From Sphingomonas sp. TDK1 (GTDB taxonomy: Bacteria > Pseudomonadota > Alphaproteobacteria > Sphingomonadales > Sphingomonadaceae), in NCBI RefSeq assembly GCF_001650735.1, contig NZ_LXVY01000017.1, forward strand, positions 62,001 through 126,000: DNA of 64,000 nucleotides, read 5' to 3'. The notes below the pieces were generated by a model that was not told the DNA's origin, did not search any database, and saw only the letters and a list, made by a program, of their open reading frames with translations. This document shows, piece after piece, positions 51,401 through 60,302 of the stretch. Both the position numbers and the translations under genes were made by a program. Within the stretch, counting starts at the first letter, position 1, and each line of letters opens with the position of its first letter.

Positions 51401-54400
51401 GGTGGCGACGCCGCCGGCGCATGGCACCGCCACGGTCAATGGCCTTGCGATCGACTACACCCCGACGGCCGGCTATTTCGGCGCCGACAGCTTCACCTAT
51501 ACCGCAACCAATGCGGGGGGTACGTCGGCCCAGGCGACGGTGAGCATCACCGTCGGCGCGCCGGGAGCGCCCACCGCCGCAAACCGCAGTGGCGTGGCGA
51601 TCCCGTATAACAGCGGCGGCACCGCGATCGACCTCTCCGCATCGATCTCCGGCGTGCATGCCAGCATCAGCGTGGCGACCGCGCCTGCGCACGGCACGGC
51701 CAGCGTGGCGGGCGACGTGGTCACCTATACGCCCACGGCCGGCTATGCCGGGGCGGACAGCTTCACCTATACGGCCACCGGCCCTGGCGGGACCTCGACG
51801 CCCGCAACGGTGGGCCTCGTCGTGGCATCGCCTGCCGCGCCGACGGTCGCCGATCGCAGCGGGGTGGCGATCCCGTATACCAGCACCGGTACCGCGATCG
51901 ATCTCTCCACATCGATCTCCGGCGTGCATACCAGCATCAGCGTGGCGACCGCGCCTGCGCACGGCACGGCGAGCGTGGCGGGCGATGTGGTCACCTACAC
52001 GCCTGCTGCCGGCTATGCCGGGGCGGACAGCTTCACCTATACGGCCACCGGCCCCGGCGGCACCTCGACGCCCGCAACGGTGGGCCTCGTCGTCGCATCG
52101 CCGGCCGCGCCGACGGTCGCCGATCGCAGCGGCGTCGAGGTACCGAATGGCAGCACCGGTACCGCGATCGATCTCGGCAGCTCGATCACGGGCATGCACA
52201 CCGGCATCGCGATCGCCACCGCGCCCGCGCACGGCACGACGAGCGTGGCGGGCGACGTGGTCACCTATACGCCCACGGCCGGCTATGCCGGGGCAGACAG
52301 TTTCACCTACACGGCGACAGGCCCGGGCGGCACCTCGGCGCCGGGAACCGTGCGCATCACCGTGACCGCGCCGGCGGTGCCGAGTGCGACCAATCGGAGC
52401 GTGGCGGTGGGCTATAACAGCCCCGGCACGCCGATCGATCTCGCGGAGTCCGTGACCGGTGTCTACACCAGCATCGCGGTCGCCGGTGCGCCGGCCCATG
52501 GCACCGCCACCGTTTCGGGCAGCGTGATCACCTATATTCCGACGAAAGACTCGTTCGGGGCGGACAGCTTTACCTACACGGCCACCGGACCGGGCGGCAC
52601 GTCCGCGCCCGCTACCGTGACCGTCACCGTCGCGACGCCGCCACCGCCGGCCGTGGAACCGAGCAGCAGCACGGTGCCCGCCGCAACCACGGCGCAGCCC
52701 GGCATGAACACCGAAATCAACTTGTCCGAGCTGGTCAACGGCAACTTCACCACCATCGAGATCCAGACGCCACCGTCGCACGGCACGCTGACGCTGCGGA
52801 ACCTCAACGCTTCCCCGAGCGGCGGCGTGCGCCCGCTCGCGGTAACAGCCGTGACGGCGGTCTACACGCCGAACGTGAACTATGTCGGTACAGACAGCTT
52901 CAGCTTCGTCGCCGTCGGACCGGGCGGGCGCTCGGCGCCCGCCGCCGTGACCATCCAGGTCGTCGCCGCCCTGCCGCAGGCGCTGCCCAAGACGGCGGAG
53001 ACCGGCGACGGCCAGCGCGTGTCGGTCGACCTGACTGCCGGTGCGCTCAATGGTCCGTTCACCGGTGCGGCGGTGGTGGGCATGACGCCGACGGACGCGG
53101 CGGTCACCCAGGTGGTTGCCAGCGGTTCGGGCGCAACCCAGGCCTATCGCCTCGACATCGTTCCGGCGGCGCGTTTCGGCGGCACGATCGTCATCCAATA
53201 TACCTTGAGCAACGCCTTCGGCACGTCGGCGCCGGCGACGGTTACCGTCACGGTTGCGGCGCGTCCCGACCCGACGCTCGATCCCAATGTGCGTGGCCTC
53301 AGCGACGCACAGGCCGAAGCGGCGCGTCGCTTCGGGCGCGCGCAGGTGGCAAACTTCATGCGCCGCACCGAGCAGCTGCATAACGGTGGCGGCTCGAGCA
53401 AGTCGCAGATGGGCGTCAGCCTGGCTTCGCGGGATCAGCATCCGGTGATGCGCGACAACCCTGCCTTCGATTCGTACGCCGCGACGATCACCGAGCGGAT
53501 GCGCATGTCGGGTGAGGATCCCGCGCTGGGCGCCATCGCGCGTCGCAGGCCTTCCGCGATGAGCGGCGGCGGCACCCCCGACGCGGTTGATGGGGACGCG
53601 CGGCGAATGGCGATGGCCGGCTCCCCGGCTGCCACCGCGCCTGCCGGGCGCCCGACCGTCCAGGGGAACGACGATGGCGACGGTGGTGACGGCACGCGCC
53701 GCAAGGGCTCCGTGGCCCTGTGGACCGGCGGCGCCATCGATATCGGCACCCAGGATGCGACGAGCGATCGTTCGAAGATCACCGCGACCACCTCGGGCCT
53801 CAGCACGGGCGCGGACATCAAGTTGGCGGACGGCATCCTCGTCGGCATCGGCGGCGGCTACAGTAACGATGTCAGCCGCATCGGCGGCAGCAAGGCACGG
53901 GTGCGCAGCGAGAGCCGATTGGTCGCTGCCTATGCCAGCCTGATGCCCGTGGAGGGCGCCTTCATCGACGGCATGGTGGGCCTTGGCGATCTGAGCTTCA
54001 CCACGCGCCGGCTGGAGGGAACGACGAACGCCACCGCACTCGGAAGCCGGGACGGCACCTTCACCCTCGGCGCGCTGGCGCTTGGGATCGATCGGGAGGG
54101 TGGGCCGCTGCGGTGGTCGCTCTACGCGCGCGGGGAGTTCTTCAGGGCCAATCTCAACGGCTATACGGAGAGCGGGGCCGGGCGCATGGATCTGCGGTTC
54201 GACAGTCGCGACGTCCACTCGCTGACGGGCACGCTCGGCGCGCGGCTCGAGATGGAACGGCACTATGGCGGGATTACGATGACCCCGCGGCTTCGAGTCG
54301 AGTGGAATCATGAGCTTCAGGATGCGGCTGCGCAGCGGCTCGATTATGCCGACATTCCCGGCCAGGCACTCTACAGCATCAGCACTTTCGGCTGGTCGCG

Positions 54401-54536
54401 CGATCAGTATCAGCTGAGCCTTGGCACGCGGATGGCGCTGCCGCGCAACTGGACGGTCGATTTGGAAAGCGGCTATCGCGGCGGCGGACAGGAAACCGCG
54501 GGAACGCTGCGCGTCGTGGTCGGGAAAGAGTTCTAA
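48453..54536 (+). CDS. giant Ig-repeat autotransporter
   Basis: About 2027 residues, type V secreted surface protein. Signal peptide: hydrophobic AAVAGGLFLFAPAQAMAASA. Passenger: a Cys-containing N-part, an IPT/TIG domain (TVTSIAPTSGSSAGGTSVVI), one cadherin-like unit, five putative-Ig (He_PIG) repeats with GTLPAGL...LSGTP motifs, then seven cadherin/Big-type repeats with GADSFTYTAT. C-terminus: a linker with LSDAQAEAARRFGRAQVANF and a 12-strand autotransporter barrel (from about GSVALWTGGAIDIG) ending in Phe. Start uncertain: ATG 48453 and TTG 48447 give a long N-region; GTG 48543 or ATG 48576 would give a normal signal. Probably an adhesin or biofilm protein. Confidence 0.9.
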   Translation: MIWGLGRAQSACGRIVKAVFSEKPCTDAVGVRRSSARPPWRMQRQLHAAVAGGLFLFAPAQAMAASAACNEINTFSGTYTVNAAGDSDNSKFTTQPLVNGETVNYSWSGNTQAAHVFIVYTRDGGSGATYASDSLQDSTASSGSGSFTFNGTSSGDYLQLGLSSYNVTNSSTPVPFGTARSVQITISCSTGTTLGVTMNHSGNAVQGGSLAYTITPSVSGGATTSATLTATFTLPSGMTYSSASGSGWSCSGSGQTGSCTRTTGFSAGSGPTITLNAAFASNASSPLSPSVQLSGGGASNTPSASDSTVVVGTPTVTSIAPTSGSSAGGTSVVITGTNLSGATSVSFGAAPAPGYTVNSTTQITATSPAGTGTVDVRVTTAGGTSATSAADQFTYVAAPSASAYTAPAVAYGATGATFSLAGQVTNSPTSFAVGSSTTANGGTVSINNAGLVTYSAPAGYRGNDSFTYTASNSGGTSGSALVTVPVSNPTLSASLTGSGTRGTALSGVQVVTTGGTAPYSCSTTLASGALPAGTQLDTNCTITGTPTASGTFSFTANVTDSSVPSGFTQATGSLSLVIASPTLTLSPAAGALPAGTVGANYSQSFTAGGGTAPYSYAISAGTLPAGLILSGSTVAGTPFQDGTFNFTVTATDSASAGSGGPYSVSKSYSITVSAPTITLTPTSLPGATAGVGYNQNITASGGVTPYTYVITAGALPAGLTLSSSGTLSGTPSAGGSFTFTVTATDSSSGTGPFTGSRAYSLTVAAATVTVAPTTLPSARAGTPFSQALTASGGNGTYTFALTAGALPPGWTLSPSGVLSGTATESNTFNFTITATDQSIGAGAPYSGSQAYSTNVGIPLFTLTAPTLSGAAGVAYTGHFVAGGGTAPYVYSLFSGTLPPGLALGSDGTLSGTPTSAGTFNFAVVAQDSTTGPAGPFRVGSGYTFTVSPPSAPTAGPVNVTVAYNSSANSIALALSGQTAASVAVATPPAHGTATVNGLAIDYTPTAGYFGADSFTYTATNAGGTSAQATVSITVGAPGAPTAANRSGVAIPYNSGGTAIDLSASISGVHASISVATAPAHGTASVAGDVVTYTPTAGYAGADSFTYTATGPGGTSTPATVGLVVASPAAPTVADRSGVAIPYTSTGTAIDLSTSISGVHTSISVATAPAHGTASVAGDVVTYTPAAGYAGADSFTYTATGPGGTSTPATVGLVVASPAAPTVADRSGVEVPNGSTGTAIDLGSSITGMHTGIAIATAPAHGTTSVAGDVVTYTPTAGYAGADSFTYTATGPGGTSAPGTVRITVTAPAVPSATNRSVAVGYNSPGTPIDLAESVTGVYTSIAVAGAPAHGTATVSGSVITYIPTKDSFGADSFTYTATGPGGTSAPATVTVTVATPPPPAVEPSSSTVPAATTAQPGMNTEINLSELVNGNFTTIEIQTPPSHGTLTLRNLNASPSGGVRPLAVTAVTAVYTPNVNYVGTDSFSFVAVGPGGRSAPAAVTIQVVAALPQALPKTAETGDGQRVSVDLTAGALNGPFTGAAVVGMTPTDAAVTQVVASGSGATQAYRLDIVPAARFGGTIVIQYTLSNAFGTSAPATVTVTVAARPDPTLDPNVRGLSDAQAEAARRFGRAQVANFMRRTEQLHNGGGSSKSQMGVSLASRDQHPVMRDNPAFDSYAATITERMRMSGEDPALGAIARRRPSAMSGGGTPDAVDGDARRMAMAGSPAATAPAGRPTVQGNDDGDGGDGTRRKGSVALWTGGAIDIGTQDATSDRSKITATTSGLSTGADIKLADGILVGIGGGYSNDVSRIGGSKARVRSESRLVAAYASLMPVEGAFIDGMVGLGDLSFTTRRLEGTTNATALGSRDGTFTLGALALGIDREGGPLRWSLYARGEFFRANLNGYTESGAGRMDLRFDSRDVHSLTGTLGARLEMERHYGGITMTPRLRVEWNHELQDAAAQRLDYADIPGQALYSISTFGWSRDQYQLSLGTRMALPRNWTVDLESGYRGGGQETAGTLRVVVGKEF
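51561..52370 (+). repeat. three tandem 270-bp repeats inside the autotransporter gene
   Basis: Three units of exactly 270 bp (51561, 51831, 52101), each one 90-residue domain with VATAPAHGT, VAGDVVTYTP, GYAGADSFTYTATGPGGTS. Units one and two are almost identical in DNA; the third differs more at its start. Neighbouring domains share the protein pattern but not the DNA identity, so this is a recent expansion. Confidence 0.85.
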
Positions 54537-55084
54537 CGCGGCGGGCCGGGTGCTGAACGACGCGCTGCTTCGCCGACCGTTAGGACGGCGGGCGGATCGC
54601 CAATAACATGCTCGGCCAGTTGGGCACGGGCTCCGCTGTGCTGGCCGACAGAGCCGATGCTGTCGATCGCATCCGAGAGCTGATCCAGAACCAGCGCGCT
54701 GCGCCCAGCATCCCATCCGCGCGCGACCCCCGCTGAAAACCGTCCTTCAGTGCGGCCGTATCGAGCGGTGCAACAACGGACCCCGCGAACGGCTGCAACC
54801 GCAGTGTCCTTTTGCAACCAACTTTTGGGGACGCCGGAAAGAAGTCGCGCGACCGGGTGAGACGTTCGGCAGCGTTGAAGTGATCCGTTGCTCAAGATCA
54901 AAATAGCTTTGAAGTTTTCCAGCGTCCCGAGCGACAAAGGCTGGGCGACATATTCGATAAGTTGGTACCTATCCGTAACGATGAAACGTACAAATACGTA
55001 TCAGCGTAGGTTTCCCAATTGCCAGCTATAAGTATTTGTGAGTGCAGGCTGACAGTGCCTCCACTGTAGACCTTGGCGGGGGTA
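54537..55084. other. 548-bp region before the fimbrial operon
   Basis: No supportable gene. The first 300 bp are GC-rich with short frames only. From about 54850 the sequence is AT-rich and likely holds the fimbrial promoter; TATAAG at 55027-55032 is a candidate -10 box, but I see no good -35. I note AAACGTACAAATACGTATC near 54983-55001, a possible operator. Confidence 0.5.
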
Positions 55085-55606
55085 ATGAAAATGTTTGCAC
55101 GATTGTTCATTTGCGTTTCGGCGACGTTGATGCCTGCGGCAGTAATGGCGCAGACGTCTGCTTCGGGCACCGGTTCCTTGACGGTCATTCAGCCGCTGAC
55201 GATCACCAAGAACGCCGATCTTCAGTTCGGCAGTGTCGTTCGCCCGGTTTCGGCGGCAGGAGCGGTTGCGGTTGCGGTGACGGGCGCCCGCACCGTAACC
55301 GGCGATATCCAGGCGCTGGCCTCGGGCGACACGCCGCAGGCCGCGCGCTTCACCATCTCGGGCGAGGGCGGCCATGCCCTGTCGGTCACGATCCCGGCCT
55401 CGTTCACGCTGGCGAATGGCGCGCAGTCGCTGGTCGTAACCACCACGAACAACCTCACCGGCGCCCTCAGCGCGCAGACGCTCAGCGGCACCGCCGGTGG
55501 CGCGGGAACGCTGGACGTGCGCGTCGGCGGTACGGTCGCGCTGGCGACGACCACCCCGGCGGGGCTCTACACCGGCGCCTTCACCGTTTCGACGGCGTAC
55601 AACTAA
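55085..55606 (+). CDS. DUF4402 fimbrial subunit
   Basis: 173 residues: Sec signal (LFICVSATLMPAAVMAQ) and a DUF4402 domain (GSLTVIQPLTITKNADLQFG, RTVTGDIQALASGDTPQAARF, TNNLTGALSAQTLSG, AGLYTGAFTVSTAYN). DUF4402 proteins are beta-sandwich pilin-like subunits next to chaperone-usher genes. The C-terminal YN ending and the alternating hydrophobic last strand fit donor-strand exchange. ATG 55085 has GGCGGGGG upstream. The chaperone gene starts one base after its stop codon, so it is the first gene of the operon. Likely the major subunit. Confidence 0.9.
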   Translation: MKMFARLFICVSATLMPAAVMAQTSASGTGSLTVIQPLTITKNADLQFGSVVRPVSAAGAVAVAVTGARTVTGDIQALASGDTPQAARFTISGEGGHALSVTIPASFTLANGAQSLVVTTTNNLTGALSAQTLSGTAGGAGTLDVRVGGTVALATTTPAGLYTGAFTVSTAYN

Positions 55607-55607
55607 G

Positions 55608-56450
55608 ATGCTGCGGGCTTCCGGGGCGTTGGGGCTGAGCAGCCTCGTGGTGGGGGCGGCAATGCTGCTGGCGGCGTCGCCGGCTGCGGCGCAGGCCGGG
55701 AATCTCGGCCTGTCGCACCACCGCGTCGTGTTCGACGGTACGTCGCGGACGGCGACCATCTACCTGTTCAACCGCGGCAGCGTGCCCGCCGCGTTCCGGA
55801 TCGACCTGGTCGACATGACGATGTCCAGCGACGGCGTCATCCGGCCAGTGGCTGCCGATGCGGCCGCGCCAGAGCATTCGGCACGCGACGTGCTGGAATT
55901 CACGCCGCGCCGGGTCCTGCTCGGCCCGCAGCAGAGCCAGGCAGTACGGATCCGGGTGCGGCCGCCCGAGGCAGCGGGCGAGCTGCGCAGCCATCTGGCG
56001 ATCACCGCCTTGCCATCGGTCGACGCCGAGGCGAAGATCGCGCGCCTCGACAATGGCGTGGCAAATGGCGTTGCGGTGCAGATCTCGACGCTGTTCAGTG
56101 TCAGCATCCCGATCGTGGTGCGGACCAATGCAAAGGCTGCTTCCGCGCATATCGAGAAGCTCCAGGTTGCGCGCAGTGGCACGTCCGCGGGCGCGATGCT
56201 GACGTTCGACCTGGTCCGTGACGGTCCGGGATCGGTGTATGGCGATGTCGAGCTGGTGTCCGGCCGCGGGCGCGATCAGCGCGTGCTCGGCAGCATGCGC
56301 GGCATCGCGCTCTATCCGGAGACGGATCACCGCACCGTACAGCTCGCCGCGCCCGCAGTGGCGACGGGCCAGGCCGCACGGCTGATCTTCAGCAATCGCG
56401 AAGCACCTGCTTCGGTCGAGGTCGCTTCGGCGAACCTCACGATCCCGTGA
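55608..56450 (+). CDS. fimbrial chaperone (PapD-like)
   Basis: Periplasmic chaperone of 280 residues that caps fimbrial subunits before delivery to the usher. Signal peptide: VVGAAMLLAASPAAAQ. The N-terminal Ig-like domain shows VVFDGTSRTATIYLFNRGS and EFTPRRVLLGPQQSQAVRI, which matches the family's PP-x-x-x-L-x-P-x-Q-x-x-x-R-I-like G1 strand region. The second domain starts near SIPIVVRTNA. Stop overlaps the usher start (GTGA). Order subunit-chaperone-usher is typical. Confidence 0.9.
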   Translation: MLRASGALGLSSLVVGAAMLLAASPAAAQAGNLGLSHHRVVFDGTSRTATIYLFNRGSVPAAFRIDLVDMTMSSDGVIRPVAADAAAPEHSARDVLEFTPRRVLLGPQQSQAVRIRVRPPEAAGELRSHLAITALPSVDAEAKIARLDNGVANGVAVQISTLFSVSIPIVVRTNAKAASAHIEKLQVARSGTSAGAMLTFDLVRDGPGSVYGDVELVSGRGRDQRVLGSMRGIALYPETDHRTVQLAAPAVATGQAARLIFSNREAPASVEVASANLTIP

Positions 56451-59116
56451 AACCCGCCCGAGCGGCCGGATGCGGGCTGCTCCTCGCCACGATCAGCGCG
56501 CCCGTGATGGCCAGCGCACAGGCGAGCGGCCCGGCAGGCGTGACCACCTGCCCGCCGGAGGACATGCTCCTTTGGCTCGAGGTGCGGACCGATACCGATC
56601 TCCTCGCGGAAACCATGGATGCGTATGCCGGCGCAGGCGGCACGTTGCTGCCGCTTGGCCAGTTTGCCCGCATCCTCGACCTGGGGATCGTCGTCGCCGC
56701 CGATGGCCGGCATGCGAGCGGTGCCATCGATCCGCGGACGCAGGTCACCGTTGATCTCGATGCCGGCACCGCACAGGTGGGCACGACCAAGGTCGCGCTC
56801 GGCCCCGGTGCGTGCGTTCGCAAGGGCGACATCTATCTGGCCGCGGAGACCATGGAGACGCTGCTGCCGGTGCGCCTGCGCGTCGCTGCCGACGCGCAGC
56901 TGCTGCAGGTCACCCCGATGGGGGTGCTGCCGATGGTCCGCAACCGGCAGGTCGCCGAGCGCCGCGCCGCCTTGTCGCAGCTGGCGCGTGCCGAAACCGC
57001 GGTGCTGGCCAGGGATCCCTATCGGCTGCTCAGCATCCCTGCGGTCGAGGTAAATGCCGGGCAACGCTTCGGCAGCGATGCGGCGCTGCAATCGCGATGG
57101 CTGGGCGTGCGTGCGGCCGGCGATCTCGCTTTTGCGGGGTTTCGCGGCTTTGTGGGCCTGGACTCGGCGGGGGCGACCAACGTCCAGCTCACCCTGGAGC
57201 GTACCAGTGCGGACAATCGCGCGCTCGGCATGCTCGGCGGCAGCCGGGTCGCCATCGGCGATGTGGCGACGCCCGATGCCCAGCTCGGCGCGCGGAGCGT
57301 GCCCGGGCGCGGCATCTTTTATTCCTCCGCGCCACTCCAGTCCTTCGACTTTTCGCACCCGCTCGTCCTGGAGGGCGATGTGGCCGATGGCGAGCAGATC
57401 GAAGTCTATGTCGACGGCACGCTCCGCGCGGGGCGTGCCGCAGCCAGCGGTGGCCGCTACCGCTTCGACAATCTTTCGCTCGGCATCGGGGATCACCAGG
57501 TCCGCATCCTGTTCTATGGCCCGCAGGGGCAGGTGCGCGAGGATGTCCGGTCGTTCCAGCTGGGTTCCGGGTTGCTGCAACCGGGGCAGACCGCCATCCG
57601 CTTCAGCGTGGTCCAGCCCGAACGGCCGCTGCTGCGGATGGAGGACGGACCCTGGCCCCGCACGGGGAACGCCTTGCGGGTGGTCGCGCTGGTCGATCGC
57701 GGCCTGAGCCGCAGGATCACGGCGCATGCGGGCCTCACGCGATTTCGCCCCTGGTATGGTCAGGAACGCCTTGCCGGGACCGCCGGGATCAAGGCGATGC
57801 TGGCGGGCGCCGCGCTCGATGGCGTCCTCGGCCTCGACAGCCGCGGCGGACGTGCCGCCAGCCTGCTGGCCGGATCCCGCATCCGGGGCGTCAGCGTGCG
57901 GATGCTGCACGCGGAATATGCCGGCGGCTTCGTCGATGAAACGCGCGATCCGATGTCGGGCGGCGTGGCCTTGCGGCGCGCAACCGAGGCGCAGGTCGAT
58001 CTCGTCGCGCCGCTGCCCGGGGGGCAGCGGATGCCGATCGCTTTCGATCTGAGACGCATCGAGCAGCAGGACGGCACGCACCGGATCGAGGCGAATGCGC
58101 GCGCCGCCGCCATGGTCGGGACCAGCTATGTCAACGTGATGGTCAGCCGCCAGGGGTGGGGCGGCGGCATCGCCGGGGCCCAGCACCTCGCCTCGGTCGA
58201 GACCTCGACACCGCTCGCCGCGGCGCTCCAGCTGCGCACGGGCCTGGCCTATCGGATCACCGGCAGGCGAGGCATCGAGAGCGCCTATGTGTCGACGCAG
58301 ATCGCGATGCCGCAGGGCGACATGCAGTTCATCCTGTCCCGGCAGAGCGGACCGCCGTCCCGGCTTCGGTTGGACGCCTCGTATCGCCATCGCTTCCGGC
58401 GTTTCGATCTGTCGACGGCCGCGGGCTATGATGTTCGCACGCGCAGCTGGCGGGCGGCGCTGCAAGTCACCTTCGCGTTCGCCCAGACCGTGCGGCAGGG
58501 CTATGGCCTCGCACCGACAAGCGTGGGTATGAGCGGGCGGGCGGCGATCCGCACCTTCCTCGATGCCAATGGCGACGGTCATTGGCAGCCGGGCGAGAAG
58601 GCGGTGGGCGGCGTGCAGGTCTACACCCCAGCGGGTACCGTGATGACCGATGCGCACGGCCAGGTCCTGGCGGAGGACCTGGGCGATACGCTGCCCGCCC
58701 AGCTCCGCGTCGACGTGTCGCAGAGCAGCGAACTGTACCTGGCCGAGATGCCCGGCGCGATCCGGCTGGTGCCCCGCCGCGGACGGACGACGCCGCTGGA
58801 AATCCCGCTGCGCGCTGCCGGCGAAGTGGAAGTGAAGCTGCACGTCGCGACTGCCGATGGTACCCAGCCGCTGACCGCGGTGACGATCGAGCTGGTCGCC
58901 GAGCATGGCGGCACGTCCTTCCCTGCGCGGACTGACAATCTGGGGACGGCGGTGTTCGGCGGGATTCCGCCCGGCCGCTATCTCGTACGCCTGCTGCCTG
59001 CCCAGGCGGCGCAGTTGCATTTGGCGCTGCAAGCGCCGGAAGCGGTCGACGTGCCCGCCGAGGGCGGTTTTCTGCGCGTGAAACCCATTCTGGCGCATTG
59101 GGTTGACGACAGATGA
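56447..59116 (+). CDS. fimbrial outer-membrane usher
   Basis: Outer-membrane usher that assembles and exports fimbrial subunits. 889 residues. Signal peptide: CGLLLATISAPVMASAQA. N-terminal domain with CPPEDMLLWLEVR, a barrel region with GRGIFYSSAPLQSFDFSHP, the plug-like LEGDVADGEQIEVYVDGTL, and C-terminal Ig-like domains (FLDANGDGHWQPGEKAVGGV, FPARTDNLGTAVFGGIPPG). It resembles the TcfC/alternate usher clade more than FimD. GTG 56447 overlaps the chaperone stop; the next gene overlaps its stop by 4 bp. All four genes 55085-59649 are therefore one operon. Confidence 0.92.
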   Translation: MKPARAAGCGLLLATISAPVMASAQASGPAGVTTCPPEDMLLWLEVRTDTDLLAETMDAYAGAGGTLLPLGQFARILDLGIVVAADGRHASGAIDPRTQVTVDLDAGTAQVGTTKVALGPGACVRKGDIYLAAETMETLLPVRLRVAADAQLLQVTPMGVLPMVRNRQVAERRAALSQLARAETAVLARDPYRLLSIPAVEVNAGQRFGSDAALQSRWLGVRAAGDLAFAGFRGFVGLDSAGATNVQLTLERTSADNRALGMLGGSRVAIGDVATPDAQLGARSVPGRGIFYSSAPLQSFDFSHPLVLEGDVADGEQIEVYVDGTLRAGRAAASGGRYRFDNLSLGIGDHQVRILFYGPQGQVREDVRSFQLGSGLLQPGQTAIRFSVVQPERPLLRMEDGPWPRTGNALRVVALVDRGLSRRITAHAGLTRFRPWYGQERLAGTAGIKAMLAGAALDGVLGLDSRGGRAASLLAGSRIRGVSVRMLHAEYAGGFVDETRDPMSGGVALRRATEAQVDLVAPLPGGQRMPIAFDLRRIEQQDGTHRIEANARAAAMVGTSYVNVMVSRQGWGGGIAGAQHLASVETSTPLAAALQLRTGLAYRITGRRGIESAYVSTQIAMPQGDMQFILSRQSGPPSRLRLDASYRHRFRRFDLSTAAGYDVRTRSWRAALQVTFAFAQTVRQGYGLAPTSVGMSGRAAIRTFLDANGDGHWQPGEKAVGGVQVYTPAGTVMTDAHGQVLAEDLGDTLPAQLRVDVSQSSELYLAEMPGAIRLVPRRGRTTPLEIPLRAAGEVEVKLHVATADGTQPLTAVTIELVAEHGGTSFPARTDNLGTAVFGGIPPGRYLVRLLPAQAAQLHLALQAPEAVDVPAEGGFLRVKPILAHWVDDR

Positions 59117-59649
59117 TGCAACGTTCGAGGAGGTTGGGCGGCATCGCCGCTTCGTTGTGGTGCCTTGCCGCGGGCCCCGCCGCCGCCGAGGTAACCGTGA
59201 CCCTGCCGGCCTCGACGACGCCGGCGCTCGGCGAAATCGTGGCAGGGACGATGCCCACGGTGTTTCGCATCGGCGTGGACGGCTCGGTGACGCGAATCTC
59301 AGGTGACGCCGTCCGGCTCAGCAACGCGCCGGTCACGCCACCGACGATGCGGCTGACCTGCGGGCTGCTCAACCTGGCGAGCCTGTGCCTGGTCCGCAAC
59401 ATCCGCATCACCATGGCACCCCAGGTGAGCGGCACCATCGCGTCGGTCACGATGTTCCGCGTCGGCGCGGTGACCGGCACCAGCTTCAGCGGCGGCCCGC
59501 CGGCGGACGCGAGCACGCTGAATTTCCAGCTCAACCCGATGGGTCTCGGCAACGTCGTCACTATCCAATTCGGCATGGATATCACGGTCGCCGCGGGGCA
59601 GCGGGGCGTGGCAACCACCCGCTACACCGTGAACGCGGATTTCGTCTGA
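59113..59649 (+). CDS. exported fimbrial tip-like protein
   Basis: 178 residues, Sec signal (LGGIAASLWCLAAGPAAA). The mature part has beta-rich repeats and a Cys pair (LTCGLLNLASLCLV) and ends in an alternating strand (RYTVNADFV) like a donor strand. It overlaps the usher gene by 4 bp, so translation is coupled. From position and form it is probably a minor or tip subunit; it is distantly DUF4402-like at best. Confidence 0.75.
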   Translation: MMQRSRRLGGIAASLWCLAAGPAAAEVTVTLPASTTPALGEIVAGTMPTVFRIGVDGSVTRISGDAVRLSNAPVTPPTMRLTCGLLNLASLCLVRNIRITMAPQVSGTIASVTMFRVGAVTGTSFSGGPPADASTLNFQLNPMGLGNVVTIQFGMDITVAAGQRGVATTRYTVNADFV

Positions 59650-59789
59650 CAAGGGTGGCGTTGCCCTTTCGGACAGGTCTTCCGCATAAACCATTTTCAC
59701 GCAGGCATTTGTAACCGGCGCGCGTCTATCGCGTTTCTCATGGTCGCGGGCAGACCGAAAATCGGCTGCCGTCATAACGAGAATGGTAG

Positions 59790-60302
59790 ATGATACTCCG
59801 CAAACTATGCCCGGCGCTCGCGCTTCTTCTGCCGCACGCCGCGATGGCGCAGACAGCCGAGACGGCGACAGGATCGCTGACGATCGTCCAGCCGCTCACG
59901 ATCACCAAGGACGCAGACCTGCGGTTCGGCAGCATCGTGAAACCTTCGGCCAGCGGGTCGGTCGCGATCTCCACGGCCGGCGTGCGGAGCGTAAGCGACG
60001 GTGTCCAGGCACTCAGCGCCGGGGATACGCCGCAGGCTGCGCGCTTCACGGTCGCGGGCGCGGGTGGCCGTGCGCTGTCGATCCAGATCCCGCCGTCGAT
60101 CACGCTCAGCAGCGGCACGCATGCGCTGCTGGTCACCACGACGAGCAATCTCACGGGCGCGCTGGCGGCCCAGGTGCTCAGCGGCACGCCCGAAACGACG
60201 GGGTCTCTGGAGGTTCGCGTGGGCGGCAGCGTGGCTCTCGCGAGCACGACCGAGCCCGGCACCTATACGGGCGTGCTCACGGTATCGGCGGCATACAACT
60301 GA
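59790..60302 (+). CDS. second DUF4402 fimbrial subunit
   Basis: 170 residues, a paralogue of the first subunit: signal (LCPALALLLPHAAMAQ), GSLTIVQPLTITKDADLRFG, VRSVSDGVQALSAGDTPQAARF, TSNLTGALAAQVLSG and ending TYTGVLTVSAAYN. It lies 140 bp after the operon, so it may have its own promoter and give a different subunit ratio or alternative pilin. ATG 59790 follows GAGAATGGTAG. Start is consistent with the signal peptide. Confidence 0.9.
   Translation: MILRKLCPALALLLPHAAMAQTAETATGSLTIVQPLTITKDADLRFGSIVKPSASGSVAISTAGVRSVSDGVQALSAGDTPQAARFTVAGAGGRALSIQIPPSITLSSGTHALLVTTTSNLTGALAAQVLSGTPETTGSLEVRVGGSVALASTTEPGTYTGVLTVSAAYN

Noticed and set aside
51561-52370. Regular 270-bp repeats considered as a CRISPR-like or satellite array
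   Set aside because: They are in-frame protein domains inside one gene, with no spacers.
49017-54716. A very long open frame on the minus strand opposite the autotransporter gene
   Set aside because: Its Arg/Gly/Asp-rich composition follows from the codon bias of the Ala/Thr/Gly-rich autotransporter. The protein on the plus strand has clear domains and a signal peptide.
54608-54736. 42-codon frame (LADRADAVDRIRELIQNQ) after the autotransporter gene
   Set aside because: It looks helical and protein-like, but lacks a ribosome binding site and a recognisable family; it may be a gene remnant.
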